Source: Phycomyces nitens (Eukaryota; Mucoromycota; Mucoromycetes; Mucorales; Phycomycetaceae). From it: DNA of 64,000 bases. Below are positions 11,405-24,079 of the stretch, piece by piece. The translations under genes and the position numbers were made by a program. The stretch is taken from contig JAHRBC010000003.1 in the NCBI GenBank assembly GCA_022702545.1, forward strand, positions 4,154,001 through 4,218,000, given 5' to 3'. Below the pieces are notes generated by a model. That model worked only from the letters and a program-made list of their open reading frames with translations. It was not told the DNA's origin and did no database searches. How positions within the stretch are numbered: position 1 is the first letter of the stretch; every line of letters starts with the position of its first letter.

Positions 11405-14400
11405 ATGCAACGAGACGCATACAAGAAGGGGTTCACATTATAAGTATATTGCCAACTAATTACCAACCAATTATCCTTTCTTCCTTGTTCGTCTTTTTTT
11501 TTTGGCTGACGATTATCTCTCTCTTTCTTGTTTTTCTGTTTGTTTGGTTCTTGTCTTGGACACCTTACGAGTCATGAACGCTTTGTGCTGGAAGTCGATC
11601 CAACCCGTCGCATTCTCCATGTAAGCGAGCTCACAGTAACCGTAGCTTGTACATCCATCTGCATATATCATTTTTTTTAAAAAATAAAGTGTTGTCCATG
11701 CATTAGGGCTCAGCTGAGCTTACCATTCAACCACTGCACAGCAAATTAAACAGCATCCGAATCAACAGCCGGCATTGTCGTATGTAGAAAAAGCAAATCA
11801 AAAAGAGATTCTCTCTCTTTTTTTAAAACAAATGAGATGTTTGCTAACATTATGCTATAGAAATCCTAGAGACATTTGTGAACAATGTATCGGTGGATTA
11901 TACTCATTCAGACGCTGTATCAGAATTGACTCTGGGCCCAAACACCACAGTTGCTTATCACCAAGTCTACAAAAGTCGTTATTTGAATGCATTGAGAGAA
12001 GCGGATGAAGGAGAGCTATTGATCAAGATACCAGAGGACAGCATTAAACAGGTACATTCTATAGAAATCAAAATCAACATGGACACTAAAAGTAAGAAAA
12101 TCTCATATGTCTTGTTTCCCCCCTTTAGATGACAGAGTCAGAGGCACAGATGATTAGCAACGATATCTTTCTACATAGCCATGCAGGTTAGTTTTCCGGG
12201 CTGCGCCAATAACAAAAAGAAATTAGATCTAAACATGGGATCTTTAAAGAGTTGCAAGACGACGTTACGATTGCTGAAAAGGCTCCAACTACCCCTACGG
12301 CTGCGCCAGTACCATCATTTGCACCCCTTGTAATTCGGGTTGATTATATACTTGATCACCCCAAGGCTGGTGTAGTATTTGTAGAACCAGACGAGGAAGT
12401 CGCGCCTTATGTAAGTTGGATCATTGACCGTCAACCGCATGATATTCATCCATTTGACAACTTTATGAAGCGCCACAGCCACATATATACTGTAAATCAG
12501 CCATTACCTGGAGCAACCCGTGCATGGTTACCATGTATTGACAAGATCTCAGAGAGATGTACTTGGGAAATGGAATTTGTAGTGCCTCGTAAGATGAGCG
12601 GAATAACGGGTGAATACGATGCAGAGGGAGCGTTTGAAGAGGAAGAGGACGCAACTGTGGTGGTTTGCAGTGGTGATGTTGTAGAACAGGTAAGAAATCT
12701 AGGAATCCCCCAAACAAAAACAAAAAAAAGGCTAAACAAGAATCTGTACAGGTTGTCCACCCTCTAGACCCTTCAAAGAAGATTGTCCACTACAGTCTAT
12801 CCGTTCCCACTGCAGCCCCTTTTATTGGGTTTGCAATTGGACCTTTTGAAATGATAAAACTATCGCCATCACAACTCCAGGAAGAAGTGCTGAATGCGGC
12901 TGACTTGGACGAAAACCAGCAACAGAGTCTGATGGCTGAAATCAACATGATGTCCAATATCTATGCTTTTGCTTTGCCTGGAAAAGAGGAGGAACTGAGC
13001 ATCAGCTGTAGTTTTCTGATGCATGTAAGCCTATAATGTTATTTGTGTTGATGATATTTGGGAATTCAACATTTCCATGTTTGCAAAATAGGCTATGCAT
13101 TTCTATGCTCAAGAATATGGATCATATCCATTTTCTGATTTCAAGATGGTTTTTGTGGAAGATGCTTGGAACGAAACCGCCTCTTGTGCTTCACTTGCAA
13201 TCTGCAGGTACAAAAAAAAACAAACAAACAAACAAACCTTTTTTTTGTTTCTTGTGGAATTGTCATGGTGATAATTTGCTTTATTTCTAGTTCACATCTC
13301 CTCCACCCTGCAGATATAATTGACCAGACGTACCATACCAGACAAGCATTGAGTTTGGCCCTTGCCAGACAATGGTTTGGTATTCACATTACTCAAAAAT
13401 CCTGGCCAGATACTTGGTTGGTTTGTGGTTTGGCAAATCTGATATCTTCCCTATTCATCAAACGGCATTTGGGTAATAATGAATATCGACTACGGCTAAA
13501 GCGTGTAAGTTCAAAATAGTAATGTGTTGGTCACTAGTAAAGGAAAATGCTCATTCTATATGGTAGGATATGGAGCTGTGTTGTGCATTAGACGTAAATC
13601 GGCCACCTTTGTACAACCCCGCATTACCTTCTCCACTCGACCCAGAAGATCTCGACTTTCTGGAATTAAAGGCACCTTTGGTCCTGTACATGCTGGATAA
13701 GCGCATGTGTAAAGGTGGTGGTACTCTGGGACTTTCGCGTGTGCTGCCAAAGATCCTTGTGTCGGCAATGAGTGGTGAACTTGTCCAGAATGCCATCAGT
13801 ACACATTACTTTATGAAACTGTGCCGAAAGGTCAGTGGATTTGACACAAAGACCTTTGCAGATCAGTGGGTCTACAAGAGTGGTTGCCCAAAGTTTGCCT
13901 TTACTTTCCACTTTAATCGTAAAAAGATGGTGGTTGAAATCTATATGCGCCAAGAAAACACAAACACTGTGATTGGAACAGGCGAAAATTCAACAAGTCT
14001 GACAGCAGATGGAGGAGCCATTAATTTCCAAGAGCTCGTTACTCCCCTGTTCACTGGAAATCTTACTGTGCGCATTCATGAAGCAGACGGAACACCATAT
14101 GAGCACATATTGGATATCCAGTCCAGTAAACACAAGTTTGAAGTACAATTCAACACAAAATACAAGCGTATTCGACGAAACACAAAACGTTTCTTGGCCA
14201 AGCAGGCAGCAGCAGCAGCAGCCGTAGCAGAAGAGGAAAATGAAAATGAAGATGGCGATGGTACAACAAATGTACTGGGAATTATACCTAGTTTGGGGCT
14301 GGGAATGCCTATATTTGAGGATCCTCAACAGCGCCAGGACTGGAAGATTATTGAGTGGGGTCAAGATGAAGAAGATACCAGTGGAGCAGCAAGTGCAATG

Positions 14401-17400
14401 TTTGACTGGATTCGTCTGGACGCAGAGTTTGAATGGCTGAGTGTGTTTGAATTCCAACAGCCAGATTATATGTGGGCAGCCCAACTGACAAAGGACCGCG
14501 ACGTTGTTGCTCAGCATGATGCCATTGGAGCCCTTCGACACATGCCGTCCTTACCTACATCTACCAGTCTTTTGAGAGCACTGTTGGACCCGAAATGCTT
14601 CTATAAGATCCGTATGGAAGCAGCCTATGCACTTGCTACTTGTGCAATCCCCAGTTTGGAATACACCGGACTTCATCAGTTGAACAAGATGTTCCAGAAA
14701 CGCTACTGTTTCCCTACTGGGTCGTCACACATGGATCTCGATGATGAGATTCCTCTCAGCCTAGCAATTCCAAAACCAAACAACTTTTCCACCTTGCCAG
14801 ATTACTTTATCCAAAAAGCAGTTGTAATCGCATTCTCTCAAGTACGTGATCAACATGGTCTGGCTCCTATCAAGATTCGTCAATTCCTGCTCGATCTCCT
14901 AAAATACAATGACAATATCAGCAACGAGGTAAATTACAATGACTTTAAGATGCCCGTTCACCACTAAAGGACCAATATCTAGTTTTCCGACTGCTATTAT
15001 GTAGCCACGCTTATTTCCGCTGTTGGAGACTCGTTAATACCATCACCAGATGTGCCTGACGCTCTCCAGTTTGATGACATTGAAGGCGAGCAATTGCTAA
15101 CTGCAGTAAAGGCAGAAATCGAACGTTTCCGTACATTGGACTATGTGATTCCTACCTATCACAACGTTGTTACCGTGGCCTGTATAAAGGTAGGTCTTTG
15201 TGGAACCAAAGAATAAAGTACTGACCTGTCCTAGACAATGACAAAACTGGCCCTCAATAACCTAATGGATATCGACATGGGTATCCTCTTGCATTACACA
15301 AGGTAACTTTTTTAAAAGCACAAACTTTCACATGTTTTGTACATTAGCCACTTACACCATTGTAAATAGATATGGCAATTTCCTTGAGATCAGACTGGCA
15401 GCGTTTGATAGTCTTTTTGTATTGTGCGGTCTGACGGACAATACGTTGATCCAATACTTCTTGAGTGTCATTAATGATGATCCATGTGTATATGTATCTC
15501 ATTATGTCGCAAGGGCCATGCTGGCATGGCTGGGACTTGCGATGCGAGAGAGAGCCGATCTTCCACACGGGAAATTTGTTGAGGAGTTTGCAGAAGAAGA
15601 AGGAAAGGTTGCTATAGATGATGACCGCCAACCATTTGGAAAGACACCCCAGCAGGAGTTCCAGGCGAGTGTCGAACACTTGAGAAAGCGATTCGAAAAT
15701 AATACACAGCTTCAGCAAAGTCTTTGGGAACTTCTCAAGTAAGAATAAGACACAGAAAACAAGGTTCTTGAACTGATTTCTCTTGGCCACAATAATCCAA
15801 AACTCTAGTTCAACTGAATATGCAGAGCTAGATCACTGTATTCGGAAATACCTTTTACAGTTTTGTGAATACATGTACAAGCCTGTAGATGTTGGGCTCA
15901 AGGTTACAATCCGTGTCCCAACCTTACCTGTAGGTTTAAAGTATTCTCGATTTGCGTCTGCTTAATATGTACTGTCTTTACAGGCACAGGATCTTTCGGA
16001 CGACATCCAAGAATCCGATCAGCCGCCTGCGCCTGCCATTCTGCGTATCAGCAAGCCAAAGCCACAACCACGAAAGGATGTCGACAGCAAGCAGGAATCG
16101 GGCAAACCAAGGCCACCCTCTGTCCACTCTGAGCCCAAACCGCCCAAGAAATCCGTTTCTAAAACTGTGCATATCAAAACCGAACCAACAACGATTGAGC
16201 ACCCGTCATCCGTCTCTCTGCCCGTCCCAACTCCAATGCCAGTCCACAAGTCAGCACCCACATCCGCACCGGTGTCCACACCCGCAATTACTCCCACACC
16301 CGCACCTGCGCGACCCGCTTCAGTTTCTGTGCGTCTGCCTGTTCCACCTCGTCCGTCTTCGCCCAAGCCGATGTCTGTGCCAGCCCCGATTGCCGAACCA
16401 CCTGTGGCTCGACCACAACCAGTCGAGCACAAACCGGTGCCTTCTATTCCAAAGTTTATCATCCGAAAGCCCGAGGGCATGTCGGGAGAAGAGGTCAAGC
16501 GGTCTCGTCGCGTTCTCAGCAAGCTACTCAAGCATCGCGCAGCATTTCCATTTTTGCAACCTGTGGATGAAGAGCTGGACGGTGCTCCGAACTACTATAA
16601 GATCATAAAGTAAGTGTCACGAAGATCAAGCTGAATATAGACTAACACGCCATGATCTACTCGCGTGTTAATCAGGAGACCAATGGATCTCAGCAGTGTA
16701 AAGGTAGAACAAGAAAACAACAATTCGGCAGAGAACAAACCAATGCTAATTATATGTTTTTAGAAAAAACTTGACAACAAACAATATACCTCGTTCCGGC
16801 AATTCGAGGATGACGTCCGTCTGATGTTGAGCAACTGCTTTGCCTACAATGGGCCAGGTTCTTTTGTGTATAATGAAGGCCAGGCACTAGAGATGGTTCT
16901 CGAGAAAGAATTGTCTCAAATCAAGGGTAAAGAGCATGAAGAGAGTCAGAATATGACAATTGTGGAGAACCCGGTCAAGGCCGTAAAATCACCGACAATG
17001 AAGCCTTCTCAGGGTGTAAAACCACCACCTCAGAGTGTAAAGCTACCCCCAAGTGTAAAGCCTCCTCCCCAGAGTGTAAAGCCTCCTCCCCAGAATGTAA
17101 AACTACCTCCTCAGAGTGTGAAACCACCTCCTCAGAGTGTAAAGCCACCCCCTCAGAGTGTAAAGCCACCCCCTCAGAGTGTAAAACCTCCTCCTCCTCA
17201 GAGTGTAAAACCACCTCAGAGCGTTAAACCACCTCAGAGCGTTAAACCACCTCAGAGTGTAAAACCACCTCAGAGTGTAAAACCACCTCAGGCCATGAAG
17301 CCGCCGACCGTAAAAATACCCCAAAGTAGTACGCCTGTCCGGACGCCAGTTCCTCCAAGGCCTCCCGTTGCTTCTCCAAGACCAGTCTCCACAACCCCCA

Positions 17401-19293
17401 AACCAGTGCCTGCTCCACAAAGGCCAGTGATTGCCCCACCAAGGCCATCTACTGCTCCACCCAAACACACTGTTGTACCTTCAAGACCACCTTTATCTTC
17501 CGGATCAACACCGCCCAAACCGACTCCACCCATCTCTTATACGCCTCCACCGAAACCAATGGCACCTTCTCCTGTGCATACATCTCTGCCACAAAAGAAA
17601 CCAGAAGGCCCTATGAGTATGAAGGAAAAGATGATGGATATACTGACAAAGACTATCGAATGCCGGCACGCGTTTGAATTCCTACGACCAGTGGATCCTG
17701 TAAAACAAGGTGTGCCACACTACTTTAATATCATCAAAACACCTATGGATTTGGGAACCATCAAGACAAAATTACAAAAGAACCAATACAGCCATCCACA
17801 GCAACTCGATGACGATGTGCGTCTTATGCTTCGCAACTGCTTTACATTCAACCCTCCAAACACCTATGTATATAACGAGGCCAAGCAGCTTGAAGATGTG
17901 TTTAGTAAGGCTTTTAATTCTTACTTTGGCAACACTCGTCGAACTTCGGTTGAGATGCCCAAAGAGAGGCCAATGCCTACTCCAGTGCACCAGCCTTTGC
18001 CCACAGCTGCTCCAGTACCCGTGCACTTGTCTGCGCCTACCGCATATGTACCGTCCACACCAGTAGCCCCACCACCAGAGCTCACGGTCAAGGTCAAGAC
18101 TTCACCCTCAATTTCTTCTATCCCTTCAAATTCCACATCCACCCATACGCCAGAAAAGCACAAACACAAGGTGTCTGATACGCACGACCTAAAGCCAATG
18201 ACTCCATCCAAGCACCAAAAACACGACCCGCCAAATAGTGGGCTAGTTAGATCTGATAAACCAAAGTCGTCTAGACCAAAGAGCTCTATGGTCCAGGCTG
18301 TGATGGATAGCAATAATCTCAAACGGTGTGATCGGATTCTGAAGAAGGTGTGGCAACACCAAGCTTCCCAACCGTTCTATGAACCAGTAAGTCGTTTATG
18401 TTATAAATGGGGGATGCTGATGCTAGAGATTATTGTGTGTACTTTAGGTTGATGCAGTGGCACTTAATATTCCTCAATACTACGAAGTCATAAAGGTAAA
18501 TTGGATTCCACATGAATGTGTAGACTAAAACAAATCTTAGCGACCCATGGACCTGTCGACGATTCGAAACAATATTGAGGATGGCAAATACAATACGATT
18601 TGGGAGGTCGAGAAGGATATCCGCCAAATATTCTGGAATTGCTATCTGTTCAATGATGCCGCATCCTGGGTTGCTCAACAGGGCAAAGCACTAGAGTCAT
18701 TCTTTAACCAGATCTGGGCCGCTGAATTTGCTGAGCCAAATGCTCTTGCAGGTGAAGACAAGCGGATGGCTCAACACATCATCAGTAAGCTGATGGTACA
18801 CGACGCGTCCCCGTTGTTCAATGAGCCTGTGGATAGTAGTCTGATACCTGACTACCGAAAGATTGTCCGAACACCAATGGACCTTCGGACGATCAACGAG
18901 AAGCTAGAGTCGGGCAAATATACGAGCGTTTACCAAATGGATGCAGATATCCGATTGGTGTTTTCTAATTGTTTTGCGTACAACAGTTCAGGAACATATG
19001 CTTATGAACAAGGCAAGCGGCTTGAAAAGTACTATCAGAATGTGGGCAAGAAGTTCCGGACGCGAGCAAAAGAAACTGCTCCACATGCATCGCACTCACA
19101 CCCTCAACACCCACATCCTCAGAACCAACATCCACATCCTCAACACCCACCTCCTCAGCAACACCCTCACCCATCGCACCAACAGTACCAACACCCATCG
19201 CACGCCCCAACTCCTACTGTGAAGCGAAAACGGTCTCGGTCTCCTTCTCCAGTTGGACATGACCGATCACCTGCAAAGAGAATGGGTCTTTAG
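11405..19293 (+). CDS. TAF2: TFIID subunit TAF2 with four C-terminal bromodomains
   Basis: Promoter-recognition subunit of general transcription factor TFIID, in the nucleus. Eighteen exons join in phase: 11572-11620, 11707-11779, 11861-12051, 12129-12186, 12250-12689, 12752-13024, 13092-13207, 13291-13504, 13567-14928, 14983-15189, 15235-15302, 15370-15738, 15809-15929, 15984-16609, 16676-16703, 16764-18386, 18448-18495 and 18541-19293. Together they give about 2205 aa plus an unresolved first exon (candidate ATG 11405). Residues ~1-1180 are the M1-aminopeptidase-like TAF2 body, starting HERFVLEVDPTRRILH. The peptidase HExxH site is replaced by ALSLALARQWFG, so it is not a peptidase, as in other TAF2. 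Bromodomains lie at ~1350-1470, ~1680-1790, ~1910-2020 and ~2026-2130, each keeping the acetyl-lysine Asn (AYN, TFN, LFN, AYN). Pro-rich linkers separate them, and the tail is His/Pro-rich then basic. Confidence 0.93.
16995..17290 (+). repeat. In-frame minisatellite coding for PPPQSVK-type heptads
   Basis: About fifteen or more copies of an 18-21 bp unit (CCTCAGAGTGTAAA plus CCACCT) lie inside the long exon of TAF2, between bromodomains 1 and 2. Units encode PPPQSVKP or PPQSVK, with small variants (PPSVK, PPQNVK, PPQAMK). All length changes are multiples of three, so the frame is kept. Such tracts vary in copy number by slippage; here that would change linker length. Confidence 0.9.
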
Positions 19294-20388
19294 AAACGCC
19301 AATATAATCCCAAATTGAAACTCAAATGCTCTTCTTTTGCAATAAAATAAAATATAAAGAAATATATATACATATATATTTATATATGACAGCACAAGTG
19401 GTCCTTCTTCTTTAAAAAGAGAATATTTATTTTTGGTGTTTGGATCTTCGCTCTGTTATACGTGGATAGGACAATACTAATCCTAAAGGCTCACAAGAAG
19501 CCTTACCCACACCTGACAAGAGCGTTTAACTTGTTAAAGTAATCCAACAATGATTGCTTGATTACTGATTGTGAACAAGATGCTTGAAACCAGGAATGTT
19601 TACTCTAGTGACGATATATTGAGTGATGACGTATTAGTATATTTGCGCACAGACCTACTGGGCTTTTTTTTATTTTTAAAGATAGAGAAAAGATCCGGTC
19701 CGGGCCTATACAATTTTTGCACCTTTATGATTATTGAGAAACAATAAAGATATTAAAAGCGTGTATATTGTTGCAGCAACCCTGATTATCATGCTCCTTT
19801 GATCGTTAAACTCTATTGAGAACACAAGCCAGGATTATAGGATTCCAAACATATTCGATCTATATTTTTTCTTGGCTAACCAGGATTTAGTAATTGATAA
19901 TAATAATAATAATAATAATAATAATAGCTTTTTTTTTCAAATGTAAGAATCACATGTAATTCAGATTGGCTTTGATGTATAGATGAACAGACAAGCCAAA
20001 TTTTATGGCTATAATTACAACGGACACAACCTCAAATTGGTCTTTTTGTATTCTGCTTATTATTGTTATTTTTAAAGGTACTAATCAATTAGCATCCACA
20101 GAGCTGACATCTCTGTGGGAATATGTATATTTTTGCTGGTTTGCCTGGAATTAGCGGGTATGAGCAGCCGAACGTTGTACGCATGTGTCGGATCGGAACC
20201 GAGACAGAAAGACAATGGAAGGTATAAGGCGAATTGTTGTTGAAGATGCAAGGCATTGGGATTGGCTGGTCTGTCATACGAGGCAAGAAGGATAATTAAT
20301 CAGTTGACAAAACGCCTTGTTTTCAGCGTACCTGTCCAAATCTTGGGCCGGACAAGTCTTGTAAATAATGGATAAATCGAATATATAC

Positions 20389-20422
<34 letters not shown>

Positions 20423-20557
20423 TAGAATTCAATGGACAAGGTTTAATGGACTAGGGTCTATGAATTAACGATTTGGTTTTTTTTGTCTTTAGGCTTTCAG
20501 GGCTCATTACTACACAGCCACTGTCGTATAGATGTTTATTTATTGTCTAACAATAGC
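19294..20557. other. Intergenic, AT-rich
   Basis: 3' flank of TAF2 and further non-coding DNA. Contains an (ATA)n microsatellite at ~19897-19926 and an AT alternation at ~20384-20422. No coding sequence supported. Confidence 0.5.
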
Positions 20558-20946
20558 ATGTGCCATTCTGTCTTTTTCGCCATGTTATTCTTACCAATAA
20601 TATTGATAATACATTCAAACGCCCACAGCCTTGTACTTTTTGATGCTTCGAACTTCGGTCAATCCCGATGGGTTCAAATTAGAATAGCATATATAAAAAA
20701 TGCCGCAAATAGGAAGCCTGTCGATCGTAAGTCATTTGTATATAAATCTATTTCGATACCCGTACATATATATTCACAGATAATTCATTCCTGTCTGACA
20801 AAAGCCTTGGACCACACCACCAATACCAGCACAGGCCATCTTCTGCTTGCCTATTTTTTTTAATGGTGCTCCTTGATTTCCTTTTTGAAACAAACAAGCG
20901 TAGAGATGGCTTGCAAGGAATGGATTTTTTGCTAGGTTTTGAGTAG
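20558..20946 (+). CDS. Possible small secreted protein (low confidence)
   Basis: Two exons (20558-20726 and 20780-20946) with a GTAAGT donor and CACAG acceptor join in frame to 111 aa. The N-terminus MCHSVFFAMLFLPIILIIHS looks like a signal peptide or membrane segment, and the part after it (LVLFDASNFGQSRW) is ordinary protein-like sequence. A second hydrophobic stretch lies in exon 2. I recognise no family. Composition is close to the surrounding AT-rich DNA, so it may be a chance frame. Confidence 0.25.
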
Positions 20947-22006
20947 TACAGCATACTGACAAGTGTGATGGTTGCTCAAAATAGCAGCTGATATTGTTAA
21001 TACTATCTGACACCCATCTCTTATTTATATATATTTATATATATATAAAAATCTGTGTACTGTACATAATTCTGAGCAATGGTTATTTGTTTTGGCCTGT
21101 GTTCTAGGCTGTTCTGACAAAATATAGAGGCAATTGAATTCCTGTCCTCGCCAGAGGTTACACTCGGGTCGGTCGACCCATTGTACTCTTTGCCATACTG
21201 TCGCACACAAATGATGTTCTTAGCCGTCGTCATGCCGACCAATGGCCCAACCGGGGGCGTTATTCTATCACTGCACTTTTTATGTGGTTCTCGACTGAGC
21301 AGCTTGTAACAACAAGGGATATTATTTGTGTGCATCGTTCAATAGCCTTATCTCCACCTTCTTGTCCTGATTTCTAGTCTTTAGAGACCTAAAAGTAGAA
21401 AACGCCCACAGCTGAACATGAACCTTAATGCACCGTTCGTGCAAGGGCTTCTCAGGACAGGGGACACTTGGGCCAACTGTTTGTTTGCGTATTGTTCTCT
21501 GTCCTCTAGAAGAAGTCTTGCGGAGAGAACAAATGATCGACGGAAGAGAAGAGAAGGGCGAAAATGTCAGTTTAGGCCATCATGATCCAGATGATGCCAT
21601 GGAACTCTGATATGTGAGTTCACTGCTTCCGGTATCCGTATTGTGGAGCCAAGAGATGAAACACTTTAGGTTTCCATGGCGTGTACGACATAGAAGCCCA
21701 ATGCTTGCAATTAGAACAAGAGCAATATTAAATCCCAAGATCCCCATTACACCCCTCCGTTCTCAATTATAGACCCACAGATATAATCTCATAAGGCCGC
21801 CTAACGAACACAATACCAGCCCAAAACAATCCAGGAGATGTCTGGATATGCATGTCTTTTTCTTGTGCTCCCGAGTAAGATCAAGAGGGAAATCTAACTG
21901 GAGACTTTTTGTTTTCCAAGTCAGGTTGGCGTCTGACATCCTGGGTATATAAGCCTCGACATCTTTTATTCTTCCCCACCTTTTTGTTTTAGTTCTCAAG
22001 AAAAAA
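20947..22006. other. Upstream region of the homeodomain gene
   Basis: No coding sequence supported. The last ~250 bases become less AT-rich and lead to a TATA box 60 bp before the start codon. Confidence 0.5.
21946..21953 (+). promoter_or_regulatory. TATA box of the homeodomain gene
   Basis: TATATAAG lies 54-61 bp upstream of the ATG at 22007, followed by a pyrimidine-rich stretch. The spacing implies a short 5' leader. Confidence 0.6.
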
Positions 22007-23776
22007 ATGTCTTTCAGTAAATCCTTTATCGAAAAGTTCTCTAGCACTGCAACCCAAGACATTGCAGGGTGGTCTAGTATGACCGGCTTCTTTGCCTCGC
22101 CTGCTAACCCATCGTTTGGCGCGTCTGCTGAACCTGACAATGGAAGCGGTCTTTTGAGCCCCTTTGACATGCATCTCTCTCCCCCTACTGACCTTATTCT
22201 CCATGGCAACGGCGCGCTGGTCGCGTCTCAAGAGTCTGGCTACTTTCTAAGTGAGATGCCAATGTTGTCGCCTTCTTTTCTCAACCAATCTCACGACTTG
22301 TTGCAATTCCCAACCTCAAATCGCATCCCTCTTCTTTATTCTGGAGCCATCTCGTCTGAATATGGCCAAGAAAAGCATATCCTTCAGTCCCAAGCCTACC
22401 CAAGCCCGCTCGAGCTCCCCTCCAGCACCCTCACTTCGGCAGACCTTAGAATTGACGGTCTGTTTTCCAGTAACGCCGAGCTTTTCCCTTCTTCACTCCT
22501 GGACGACGACCACGAAGGGTTTGGTGGCCACAATCAGACCCATCAGACCGCCCAGGCCCCAGCCTCGGTATGGAGCGACGACGAAGTAGTCGATCGCACA
22601 CCTGAACTCGATGCATCATGGCCATTCATCAGGCAACATTTCTCTGGGAGCACAAGTACGCTCTGCAACAACAATTCGGTCGTATTCTACACGATGCCCA
22701 ACAGCCCCGAGAGCACCACTCTGTATTCGCCAGTATCGACAAACACAGTATCACCCGAGTATTACTATGACACAGAGCAACCCGAAATTGACTTGAGCGC
22801 CATGTCTGACCATATCTCTGAGGAGTTTAATGACCAACTGTCGCCTACAAGTGTCCTTTTGCTTGACCTCGAGAATGCCATTGTGTCTGCACAGCAAGGC
22901 ATCGAATGTGGGTTTGAGAGCCTTCAGTTGCGGGCCTATTCTCTTATTCAGCAACCTTGCTCGAGCAACAATGGCTGCGGTGCCCAGGAAAGACAAACGA
23001 TTCACGACACCCTGTCTACCCTTTTGCACATCATTTCTTCGCACGACAATGAACTCATCGACCCTCAACATTATCAGTGCGATGACCAGCGCAGTTCTCC
23101 ACCCCAAAGCCCAAGTTCAACTCTCTCGGATTGCATAGCCACCCCCAGCTTTCCAACCCTGGGGTCGCCCAATTCTGCCTGTCAGGAATCGACTATTGAG
23201 AAACGGTCGAGCGACATGGAGTTAGCAGACTCGGAGACTGACGATGATGGCGACTTTTGCCTGAGCACAGTGTCCTCAGATGATGAGTACGAAGAGTCCT
23301 CGGGCCGACCCATACGCAAGATATTCAGGCGTACCGATCGCCGGACCAATACTACAGGATACCTGCGCAAAAGATCACGAAACCTATCGCTTGTCAGTGA
23401 ACCAAAATGCGGTTCACTTCGACCACAGACTGAAATACGTTCTCGCATCAGCCAGACCTCGCGCAAGACTCGCAAGAACTACAGCCGAGACACCACCCGG
23501 GTTCTGATGGACTGGTATCTTCTCCATGACGGCGAGACTCCCGATGCAAACAACAAGGAAAGACTTGCCAATCTGACCAACAAGACACCTGCCCAGAGTA
23601 AGTCTTGATTTGATATTGTTTGTACGCACACCCAACTAACACTTTCCACAGTCTCCACCTGGTTCCAAAATGCACGTCGCCGGCACAATGATAAGCTGCA
23701 GCAGTTCAAATCCCTGGCCTCCTCTCACCCATCACTTGTATATGATTATGCTTCATTTATAGCATATGATACCTAA
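22007..23776 (+). CDS. Homeodomain transcription factor
   Basis: Sequence-specific DNA-binding protein of the nucleus. Two exons (22007-23597 and 23652-23776) give 571 aa. The first ~490 residues are low-complexity Ser/Pro/Asp-rich sequence with acidic clusters such as SETDDDGD, probably activation or regulatory regions. A basic stretch (KIFRRTDRRTNTTGYLRKRS) precedes a C-terminal homeodomain of the usual 60-residue spacing, beginning KTRKNYSRDTTRVLMDW. Its recognition helix is AQISTWFQNARRR, with Trp, Phe, Asn and Arg at the conserved positions. The only intron falls just before helix 3, a common place in homeobox genes. The protein ends soon after the domain. There is no TALE three-residue insertion. 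The start is the first ATG after the TATA box. Confidence 0.9.
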
Positions 23777-24079
23777 CAGATTGTACAAACCTTTTTACAT
23801 ATTTCCATCCTCACCAAAGAGGTCAAATCATACAGCATCTCCCATTCATAATCCCTTTTTTCTTTATTGGCCTCATCATCTTGTTTAAATAAACCCCCCT
23901 CTAGCCCTAGCTTGTATCATATTCAATCAATCAATCAATCGAATGGACAGATAATGCCAATGTGACGTTGGAGAATGTGTGACTTTGGCAAAAAAGTATG
24001 TGCATGTCTAGAGCTTAAAATAGGAAACACTGCACTTTAACAATAATAATAATATTATTATTTTATTCTCTTGTAATAA
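23777..24079. other. Short intergenic region
   Basis: No gene. Contains a small TCAATCAA-type repeat (~23924-23941) and an AATAAT microsatellite (~24040-24064) just before the next start codon. Confidence 0.5.

Noticed and set aside
11574..11625. ATG at 11574 as TAF2 start
   Set aside because: It is in another frame and meets a stop after 16 codons; the conserved TAF2 frame reads HERFVLEVD through it.
14929..14982. TAF2 ending at the stop after the 13567-14928 exon
   Set aside because: A GTAAAT donor and CTAG acceptor remove the stop, and the next exon continues the TAF2 family pattern in frame.
15952..16613. Alternative frames in the Pro-rich TAF2 exon on both strands
   Set aside because: Low-complexity Pro/Ser coding opens all frames; only one joins both neighbouring exons and contains the bromodomain.
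21025..21335. 104-codon minus-strand frame
   Set aside because: No recognisable features and ends in AT microsatellite; considered chance.
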